Shown: positions 58,072-64,000 of the stretch, one piece after another
How positions within the stretch are numbered: the first letter of the stretch is position 1
Layout: each line of letters begins with the position of its first letter
Assembly (NCBI RefSeq): GCF_033406955.1
Contig: NZ_CP137734.1
Span: 5,766,001-5,830,000, forward strand
DNA: 64,000 bases
Direction of reading: 5' to 3'
Source of the DNA: Streptomyces violaceoruber
GTDB lineage: Bacteria > Actinomycetota > Actinomycetes > Streptomycetales > Streptomycetaceae
Position numbers and translations under genes: made by a program
Notes under the pieces: model-generated
Told to the model about the DNA's origin: nothing
Databases searched by the model: none
The model's input: only the letters and a program-made list of their open reading frames with translations

Positions 58072-58512
58072 GTGACCGAGATCTTCGAGTCGGCCGGGCA
58101 GGCTCTGCTCTACGGGGTCGTGGGCCTCGCCGTGATGGCCGTCGGCTTCGGCGCCCTCGACCTCGTCACGCCCGGCAAGCTCTTCCACGTGGTGTGGCGG
58201 GACCGCAACCGCGGCGCGGCCGTGCTCCTCGGCAGCCAGTCCGTCGCGGTCGGGCTGGTCATCATGTCGGCCATCCGGGCCAGCGAGTCCGAAGAGGGCC
58301 TCGGATACGGCCTGTTCAGCACGCTCCTCTACGGTCTGGCCGGGGTGCTGGTGATGACGCTGGTCGGCATCGTCATCGGCCTGCTGACGCCGGGCCAGAT
58401 GGGCGCGGTGGCCCTCGACGACGGCGACGACCACCGCCCGCACCCCGCCGCCTGGGTCCAGGCCGGCATGTACCTGGGCACCGCCGCCATGGTCGGCGCA
58501 GCCCTCTCCTAG
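58072..58512 (+). CDS. DUF350 membrane protein
   Basis: 146 residues with four hydrophobic helices arranged as two similar halves: AGQALLYGVVGLAVMAVGFG then LDLVTPGKLFHVVW; and FSTLLYGLAGVLVMTLVGIV then GLLTPGQMG. The repeated LxTPGxL/M motif is characteristic of DUF350. Members are found in operons with polyamine-related or glutathionylspermidine-synthase-like enzymes in several phyla; the function is unknown. The GTG start follows AAAGG. It is 51 bases after the lipoprotein gene. Confidence 0.85.
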   Translation: MTEIFESAGQALLYGVVGLAVMAVGFGALDLVTPGKLFHVVWRDRNRGAAVLLGSQSVAVGLVIMSAIRASESEEGLGYGLFSTLLYGLAGVLVMTLVGIVIGLLTPGQMGAVALDDGDDHRPHPAAWVQAGMYLGTAAMVGAALS

Positions 58513-58591
58513 GAGCACTCCTCCCAGGAGCACCCCTCCTGGGACCACCACCTCCCAGGACCACCACGAGGACCACCGCGAGGCCACCCCC
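58513..58591 (+). repeat. Short repeats and hairpin in the operon spacer
   Basis: Repeated units of CTCCCAGGA/CTCCTGGGA type with ACCACC follow the DUF350 stop; CCCAGGAG and CTCCTGGG can pair. The last copies run into the ribosome-binding region of the next gene. This may tune translation or mRNA stability within the operon. Confidence 0.45.
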
Positions 58592-60187
58592 ATGAGTTCC
58601 GCCCTGGACGACCGTGCCGTCGCGGCGCCCCCGAACCCCCCGGCCGACCACCACACCCGGGGGGCGCGGTTCCTGCTGCTGCTCGCCGTCTTCCTCTGCG
58701 CGGCCTGCGGCCTCGTGTACGAACTGGCCCTGACCGCGCTGGGCAGCTACCTCATCGGCAACTCGGTGCTGCAGACCTCCGTGGTCATCTCCGTGATGGT
58801 CTTCGCCATGGGCGTGGGCTCGCTGGCCGCCAAACCCCTGCGCCACCGCCCCGTCGTCGCCTTCGCGGTGGTGGAGGGAGTACTCGCGCTGGTCGGCGGT
58901 CTGTCCGTCCTGATGCTGTACGCGGCCTTCGCCTGGCTCCAGCTCTACATGCCCGCGATGATCGTGGTGTCCCTGGTGGTGGGCCTGCTCATCGGCGCCG
59001 AGATCCCGCTGCTGATGACGCTGCTCCAGCGCATCCGCACGCAGGAGGCGAGCAGCGCCGTCGCCGACATGTTCGCCGTCGACTACATCGGCGCCCTCGT
59101 CGGCGGCCTGTGCTTCCCGCTGTTCCTGCTGCCGACCTTCGGCCAGTTGAAGGGCGCGCTGGTGGTCGGCGTGGTCAACGCGGTCGCCGGGGTCATCGTC
59201 GTGGTGTTCATCTTCCGCCGCCAGACCGGCCGGCTGGTCAAGGCCGGGCTGCTGGCCGGCGTCGCCCTGGTGCTCGCCGCGCTCGGTACGACGTATGTGC
59301 TGGCGGACGACCTGGAGGTGACGGCGCGCCAGCACATGTACGCGGACCCGATCATCCACTCCGAGACGACGCAGTACCAGGACATCGTGGTCACCCGCTC
59401 CACCGCCTTCACCGGCGAGCCCGACGTACGGCTCTTCCTCAACGGCGACCTCCAGTTCAGCTCGGTCGACGAGTACCGCTACCACGAGTCGCTGGTCCAC
59501 CCCGCGCTGTCCGGCCCCCACTCCAACGTGCTGATCATGGGCGGCGGTGACGGGCTCGCGCTGCGCGAGGTGCTGCGCCACGAGGGCGTCCGGCACGTCA
59601 CCCTGGTCGAACTGGACCCGGCGATGACCCGGTTGGCGCGCACCTTCGAGCCGCTGCGAAAGCTCAACCAGGGTTCGCTGGACGATCCGCGGGCCAAGGT
59701 CGTCAACGCGGACGCCTTCACCTGGCTGCGCGAGGCACGGCAGCAGTACGACGCGGTGATCATCGACTTCCCGGACCCGGACTCGGCGTCGCTGGCGAAG
59801 CTGTACTCGGTGGAGTTCTACGATCTGCTCCGCCGGGTGCTGGCGCCGGACGGCCAGGTCATGGTGCAGAGCGGATCGCCGTTCTTCGCCCCCAAGACCT
59901 ACTGGTCGATCGCGAAGACCATCGAGACGGCCGGGTACGCGACGACGGAGTTCCAGATCGACGTGCCGAGCTTCGGCAACTGGGGCTTCGTCCTCGCCCG
60001 CCCCGGAACCGAGGCCCCGCCGCTGCGGCTCGCCCGGGACACGCCGAAGCTGCGCTACCTGGACGCGGCGGTCCTGAAGGCGGCCACCGTGTTCCCCGTC
60101 GACCGCCGCCGCACCGACGTACGGCCGAGCACCCTGATGGATCCCGCGGTGCTCGAATACGTTCAGGACGAGTGGCGCGACTACTGA
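58592..60187 (+). CDS. Membrane-anchored spermidine-synthase-like protein
   Basis: 531 residues. The N-terminal part (about 22-235) has six or seven membrane helices (LLAVFLCAACGLVYELALTA, SVMVFAMGVGSLAAKPL and others). From about 240 a class I methyltransferase-fold aminopropyltransferase domain follows, with LFLNGDLQFSSVDEYRYHES, IMGGGDGLALREVLRHEG (Gly317-Gly321 region), VTLVELDP, and IIDFPDPDSASLAKLYS carrying the usual polyamine synthase Asp. Soluble spermidine synthases lack the membrane part, so this may modify a membrane-linked or exported substrate. It is the last gene of the DUF2617-DUF4247-DUF350 operon. Confidence 0.87.
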   Translation: MSSALDDRAVAAPPNPPADHHTRGARFLLLLAVFLCAACGLVYELALTALGSYLIGNSVLQTSVVISVMVFAMGVGSLAAKPLRHRPVVAFAVVEGVLALVGGLSVLMLYAAFAWLQLYMPAMIVVSLVVGLLIGAEIPLLMTLLQRIRTQEASSAVADMFAVDYIGALVGGLCFPLFLLPTFGQLKGALVVGVVNAVAGVIVVVFIFRRQTGRLVKAGLLAGVALVLAALGTTYVLADDLEVTARQHMYADPIIHSETTQYQDIVVTRSTAFTGEPDVRLFLNGDLQFSSVDEYRYHESLVHPALSGPHSNVLIMGGGDGLALREVLRHEGVRHVTLVELDPAMTRLARTFEPLRKLNQGSLDDPRAKVVNADAFTWLREARQQYDAVIIDFPDPDSASLAKLYSVEFYDLLRRVLAPDGQVMVQSGSPFFAPKTYWSIAKTIETAGYATTEFQIDVPSFGNWGFVLARPGTEAPPLRLARDTPKLRYLDAAVLKAATVFPVDRRRTDVRPSTLMDPAVLEYVQDEWRDY

Positions 60188-60298
60188 GTCAGGACGACGT
60201 GGGGCCCGGCCGCGCCGCGTCCGGCGACACAGCCGCGCCCGCCTCCGTGGGGGTACGGAGACGGGCACGGTGTCCGGGGGGCGGGCCTGCCCGCGTGG

Positions 60299-62530
60299 TC
60301 AGACTCCCGTCGGGTCCTTCTCGTACGTCCGCTCCGCCACGGGCGCCGGCTCGTGGCCGCCCTCACTGAGGCCGACGCGGTCGTGCACCTTGCGCAGGAA
60401 CGGCGGGGCGTACCAGGCCGAGCGGCCGAGCAGGCGCATCGCGGCGGGCACGAGCACCCCGCGGACGGCGACGGCGTCGATGAGGATGGCCAGTCCGCTG
60501 CCCAGACCGAACATCTGCATGTAGCTGATGCCGGCCGTCCCGAAGGCGAAGAAGCTCACCGCCAGCAGGCAGGCCGCCGCGCTGACGATCCGTCCCGTGT
60601 GCCCGAGGCCGTCGACGACCGCGGTCTCGTTGTCCGCGCCCTGGTCGTGCAGTTCCTTGATCCGGCTGGTGACGAACACCTCGTAGTCCATCGAGAGGCC
60701 GAAGGCGATGCAGAACATCAGCAACGTCATCGACACCTCCATCGGCTGCGGCGTGAAGCCGAACAGGTCCGAGAAGTGGCCGTCCTGGAACATCCACGTC
60801 ATGACGCCGAGCGCCGCCCCCAGGCTGGCGATGTTGAGCACCAGCGCCCGCAGCGGCTGCACCACGCTGCCGGTGAACAGGAACAGCAGAACGAAGGTGG
60901 TGAGCGCGATCAGGCCGCCGGCGAGCGGGATCAGGCCGGTGATGGAGTCCTTGGAGTCGACCAGCGCGGCGTCCCTGCCGCCCACCAGGGGCTCCGTCCC
61001 CTCGGGTGCCGCGACCGCCCGGACGTCCTTGACCAGGTCCTGGGCCGCGTCCGACATCGGGGCCAGGTCGCTCACCACGTTGATCCGCTGCGCCTGCGGA
61101 CGGCCGAGCGCGGCGTTGCGCGGACCGGGCGCCGCGGCCTGCCCGCCGGTGTAGGTCCCGGTGGACGCCTCGACGCGGACGACACCGTCGAGCCGCGAGA
61201 GCCTGCCCGCGTACGAGCCGAGCGGTGCCGTGCCCACGGACTCGTCCATGACCACGTGGACGGCCGCCGCGTCACTGCCGTTGAAGTTCTCCGCCAACCG
61301 GGCCGAGACCTGGCGGCTCGCCGCGTCCTCGGGCAGCGAGCGCTCGTCCGCGATACCGATGGAGATGCCCAGCAGCGGACTCGCCGCCAGCAGCAGCACC
61401 GCGAGCACCGGCAGCGCGGTGAGGGCGGGACGCCGCATGGCCGTGCGGGCCAGCCGGCCCCAGAAGGGCACCCGGGAGTCGTCGTGCCGCTCCGTCCTCC
61501 CCGCCCACGGCAGCCGCCCCTTGTTGACCCGGTGTCCCAGGACGTTGAGCAGGGCCGGCATCACGAACAGGGTGCTGACGGCGGCGATGGCGACCACACC
61601 GACGCCGGCGTACCCGAACGAACGCAGGAAGTACTGCGGGAAGACCAGGAGCGCCGCGAGCGCGACCGCCACCGTGGCGGCGGAGAAGGCGACCGTACGG
61701 CCCGCGGTGTGCACGGTGTGCCGGACGGCGTCGTCCACGCTCGCGCCCTTGGCGAGCTGTTCGCGGAACCGGCTGACCATCAGCAGCGCGTAGTCGATGC
61801 CGAGGCCGAGACCGAGGGCGGTGGTCAGGTTGGTGGCCGTGATGGAGATGCTGGCGACGCTGCCGAGGAGGAAGAGTTCCGCGAACGTACCCACGATCGC
61901 GATGAGCCCGATGGCCAGCGGCAGCAGGGCCGAGACCACGCTGCCGAAGACGAACAGGAGCAGCAGGAGGGTCAGCGGCAGGGCGATCGTCTCGGCGAGT
62001 ACGAGGTCCTCGGAGGAGTACGTCCCCATGTCGTCACCCACGGCCGCGCTGCCGCCGGCCTCGACGGTGAGCCCGCCGTCTCCGGCGCCGGTGTACTCGT
62101 CGATGATCTCCTTGGCGTTCTCCCGCTCCTTGGTGTCACCGCCCTTCACATGGGCGAGCACCATCGCCTGCTCGCCGTCCTCGGAACGGAGGTCCGGGTT
62201 GCCCGTGTCCCAGTACGAGATCACGTTCGCGACGGTCTTCTCCTCCTTGAGGCCGGCCGTCAGCTTTTCCCCCTGCTGCCGGGCGTTCGCGGCGTCGACG
62301 CCGCCCTCGGGGGCACGCACCAGCAGGACCAGGTTCGACTCACCGCCGAACTTGTCGGTGATGACCGTCCTGGCCCTGCTGGACTGGGAGGACGGGTCGT
62401 CGAAGCCGCCGGGCAGGAGCTTGCCGAACGCGCCGGCGCCCAGGGCTCCCATGAGGACCACGGCCACGGCTGCGACGACGAGTACCAGCCGGGACCGGCG
62501 GATCGCCAGTTCGGCTATGCGGTCAAACAC
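60299..62530 (-). CDS. MMPL-family (RND) transporter
   Basis: 743 residues with about 12 membrane helices in two halves, each preceded by a large external domain. The start VFDRIAELAIRRSRLVLVVA leads into helix 1. Conserved features are GLGLGIDYALLMVSRFREQL and, in the second half, AFGLSMDYEVFVTSRIKE, both with the Asp-Tyr pair that carries protons in MmpL proteins. It exports lipids or hydrophobic compounds; the substrate is unknown. The GTG at 62530 has an AAGGAGAG site; the upstream ATG at 62566 is less likely. It converges on the spermidine-synthase-like gene. Confidence 0.9.
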   Translation of the reverse strand: MFDRIAELAIRRSRLVLVVAAVAVVLMGALGAGAFGKLLPGGFDDPSSQSSRARTVITDKFGGESNLVLLVRAPEGGVDAANARQQGEKLTAGLKEEKTVANVISYWDTGNPDLRSEDGEQAMVLAHVKGGDTKERENAKEIIDEYTGAGDGGLTVEAGGSAAVGDDMGTYSSEDLVLAETIALPLTLLLLLFVFGSVVSALLPLAIGLIAIVGTFAELFLLGSVASISITATNLTTALGLGLGIDYALLMVSRFREQLAKGASVDDAVRHTVHTAGRTVAFSAATVAVALAALLVFPQYFLRSFGYAGVGVVAIAAVSTLFVMPALLNVLGHRVNKGRLPWAGRTERHDDSRVPFWGRLARTAMRRPALTALPVLAVLLLAASPLLGISIGIADERSLPEDAASRQVSARLAENFNGSDAAAVHVVMDESVGTAPLGSYAGRLSRLDGVVRVEASTGTYTGGQAAAPGPRNAALGRPQAQRINVVSDLAPMSDAAQDLVKDVRAVAAPEGTEPLVGGRDAALVDSKDSITGLIPLAGGLIALTTFVLLFLFTGSVVQPLRALVLNIASLGAALGVMTWMFQDGHFSDLFGFTPQPMEVSMTLLMFCIAFGLSMDYEVFVTSRIKELHDQGADNETAVVDGLGHTGRIVSAAACLLAVSFFAFGTAGISYMQMFGLGSGLAILIDAVAVRGVLVPAAMRLLGRSAWYAPPFLRKVHDRVGLSEGGHEPAPVAERTYEKDPTGV

Positions 62531-62738
62531 GCACTCTCTCCTTGCGTTCTCACGGCGTGAACCCATGGCCCGCGCTGGTGGTGGGGGTGCGGCGGAGCCG
62601 CTGCCCCGCCGCCGGCCATGACGCTATCCACGCCGTAAGTGTCTTTGGCAGTGCGAGATTTTCCTGACACCGTCAAGTCGTTCTCGTACTCCCTCTCGCA
62701 AGGGTCCGTGCTGTCGGTCCGAACGTGTCCCGAGCTGG
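62531..62738. promoter_or_regulatory. Spacer upstream of the MMPL gene
   Basis: This 208-base stretch contains the MMPL promoter region and the 3' region of the microprotein gene upstream. About 62,640-62,700 is comparatively AT-rich (including a GAGATTTTCC run), a reasonable site for the MMPL promoter. No regulator gene or clear palindrome was found. Confidence 0.4.
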
Positions 62739-62894
62739 TCAGCGGCCTGTTCCGGGTGGCTGGACAACCGGCGCGCTCTCGCCCTCGTCGTCCCGCTCGC
62801 CCTCTGCCTGGGAGGGAGTGGTGTGCGGCACGTCGGGGGTGTCCGGCTCGTCGTCGCGTTCGCCCTCGGCCTGGGACGGGGTCGGCTCGCTCAT
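62739..62894 (-). CDS. Small acidic repeat microprotein
   Basis: 51 residues, strongly acidic and hydrophilic, predicted disordered. The 12-residue unit TPSQAEGERDDE occurs twice (about 4-15 and 26-37) with a short PDTPDVPHT-type spacer, and the end is VVQPPGTGR. The repeat is coded by near-identical DNA. No family is recognised. It lies 77 bases after the GAF sensor gene on the same strand, so it may be co-transcribed. The start MSEPTPSQ at 62894 follows GGAGGAGG (62904-62911). Confidence 0.65.
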   Translation of the reverse strand: MSEPTPSQAEGERDDEPDTPDVPHTTPSQAEGERDDEGESAPVVQPPGTGR

Positions 62895-62971
62895 CGTGGT
62901 ACCTCCTCCTGCCGGGCGGTCACGGCACGGGTACCCCGTCCGGGAGACCGGCACCATCCGGCCGCCAGGAC

Positions 62972-64000
62972 CTAGAGCGGCGCCCACCACGTCACCGTCG
63001 TCCCCCGCCCCCGGCCCCCGGCGTCGGCGCCGTAGTCGGCGACCCGCAGGCGCACCCCGTCCCGGCCCTCCGGCGAGGGGGCGGGCGTCTCGACGGCGAT
63101 CTCGACGCGGGAGACGTCCGGGCGCGCCGACGCGGCGGCCAGCGCGTCGCGCAGGGCGGTGAGCAGGCGGTCGGCGACCCGGTCGGGCACCCGGGCGTCG
63201 ACGGGGCCCCTGAAGTGCGTGGACGGCGCGGTGCCGAGCCGGGCGGCGGCGGACGCGGTCTCGCGCAGGACCCGGCCGCGCAGGCCCGCCGGCGGGCCTG
63301 CCGGGGGCTGCTGGAGGGTGAGGATCGCCGTACGGACCTCACCGACCGTGGAGCGCAGCTCCTCCACCGCGCGGCCGAGGATGTCACGGACGTCGTCGGC
63401 GCCCGGGCGGCGCCGGGTGGACTCCAGCATCATGCCGGTGGCGAACAGCCGCTGGACGACCAGGTCGTGCAGGTCCCGGGCGATGCGGTCGCGGTCCTCG
63501 TAGACCGCCAGCAGCTCCCTGCCGCGCCGGGCGTCGGCCAGGACGAGGGCGAGCGCCGCCTGCGAGGCGAACTGCGTCGCGAGCAGCCGCTCCAGGTCCG
63601 TGTACGGGCGTCCGCCGCGGCGTCGGGGCAGGGCGAGGGTGCCGATGAGCCGGCCGCCCGCCTGAAGGGGCAGCATCATGCTCGGCCCGAACCGGTGCCG
63701 CACGTGGGTCGTCATGCGCGGGTCGGTCGCCGAGTCGTCGACGAACACCGGCTCGCCGCCCAGGAGCTGTTCCAGGACCGGGCTGCCCGGCTCGATGGTC
63801 GCGCCGACCATGCCGTCCGGGTCGTCGGGCGTGGAGGCGGTCACGATCGCCATGCCGCCCTCGGCGGTCGGGTGCAGGATGACGCCCGCGCAGGCGTCGG
63901 CGAGCAGCCGGGCCCGTTCGGCCACCGTGGTCAGCGCGTCGCCCGCGCCCTCCTCGGTGAGCAGCGCGGTGGTGACGGCGGCCGCGCCCTCGATCCAGCG
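62972..64000 (-). CDS. GAF-domain sensor protein with degenerate kinase, 5' end outside window
   Basis: The visible C-terminal 342 residues continue in frame past base 64000. They include a GAF domain (GVILHPTAEGGMAIVTASTP to LIGTLALPRRRGG), a DevS/DosT-like dimerisation block with the phospho-acceptor His in RIARDLHDLVVQRLF, and a remnant ATPase domain. The N-box normally reads like EALSNAVRHA but here is RDALAAASARPD, and the G-box is DYGADAGGRG. These changes suggest little or no ATP binding. It may be a sensor or phosphatase that lost kinase activity, or a partner of another kinase. Confidence 0.82.
   Translation of the reverse strand, partial: RWIEGAAAVTTALLTEEGAGDALTTVAERARLLADACAGVILHPTAEGGMAIVTASTPDDPDGMVGATIEPGSPVLEQLLGGEPVFVDDSATDPRMTTHVRHRFGPSMMLPLQAGGRLIGTLALPRRRGGRPYTDLERLLATQFASQAALALVLADARRGRELLAVYEDRDRIARDLHDLVVQRLFATGMMLESTRRRPGADDVRDILGRAVEELRSTVGEVRTAILTLQQPPAGPPAGLRGRVLRETASAAARLGTAPSTHFRGPVDARVPDRVADRLLTALRDALAAASARPDVSRVEIAVETPAPSPEGRDGVRLRVADYGADAGGRGRGTTVTWWAPL

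Noticed and set aside
1..64000. CRISPR arrays, insertion sequences and phage genes
   Set aside because: No regularly spaced repeats, transposases, integrases or structural phage proteins were seen on either strand.

Overview
This is a very GC-rich segment of a Streptomyces chromosome. The evidence is extreme third-position GC, many GTG starts, a principal-type sigma factor next to dnaG and dgt, a GH18 chitinase with a chitin-type promoter, and gene content and order that I recognise from memory as the S. coelicolor region running from glyS through ppdK, the nitrite reductase genes and dnaG to hrdA. It looks like chromosomal core with accessory genes scattered through it. I found no phage, insertion sequence or CRISPR array.

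Layout. Bases 1-5,000 hold the 3' end of glyS, a secreted chitinase under a paired DasR-like/chitin promoter, and an MFS pump divergent from an MmyB-type regulator. Bases 4,100-12,200 hold a histone-H1-like membrane protein coupled to a giant CtpI-type P-type ATPase, a DHA2 pump and a tRNA-dihydrouridine synthase. Bases 12,200-22,350 hold a small secreted protein, an LTA-synthase-like membrane phosphotransferase, pyruvate phosphate dikinase with a strong terminator, an acyltransferase-3 protein, an excalibur-domain protein with an LAETG motif, two SDRs and a TetR regulator with two matching operators.

Nitrogen assimilation is split over 22,387-26,632 (FAD reductase-nirB-nirD, translationally coupled) and 37,610-41,729 (nitrate reductase, then a DUF218 protein and a sirohydrochlorin chelatase that can supply siroheme to NirB). 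GlnR-like motifs lie upstream of the nir operon and the chelatase, and a weaker one lies upstream of nitrate reductase, so these genes look like one regulon. Between the two blocks are a TauE/SafE permease, a secreted phosphodiester glycosidase with a double I36/crystallin-fold protein, an imine-reductase-family enzyme divergent from an HxlR regulator, a class F sortase with a likely non-canonical substrate, a SoxR-box FMN reductase, two SDRs, a LysR regulator and an M4 protease.

Bases 41,789-49,406 form a replication/transcription core: dgt, a ferredoxin reductase, dnaG and hrdA. A translationally coupled pair of a nucleotidyltransferase and an unknown protein is inserted antisense between dnaG and hrdA. 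Bases 49,500-55,111 carry a heterodimeric ABC exporter, an FGGY sugar kinase and a YtxH-like protein. Two tandem tRNA-Asn genes with a terminator and one CAU tRNA follow. Bases 57,110-60,187 carry a compact operon of DUF2617, DUF4247 lipoprotein, DUF350 and a membrane-anchored spermidine-synthase-like protein, which is the best candidate here for an uncharacterised system. The window ends with an MMPL transporter, a repeat-bearing acidic microprotein and a GAF sensor protein with a degenerate kinase domain that runs off the end.

All family and domain names are from reading the translations and from memory. No database search was run.
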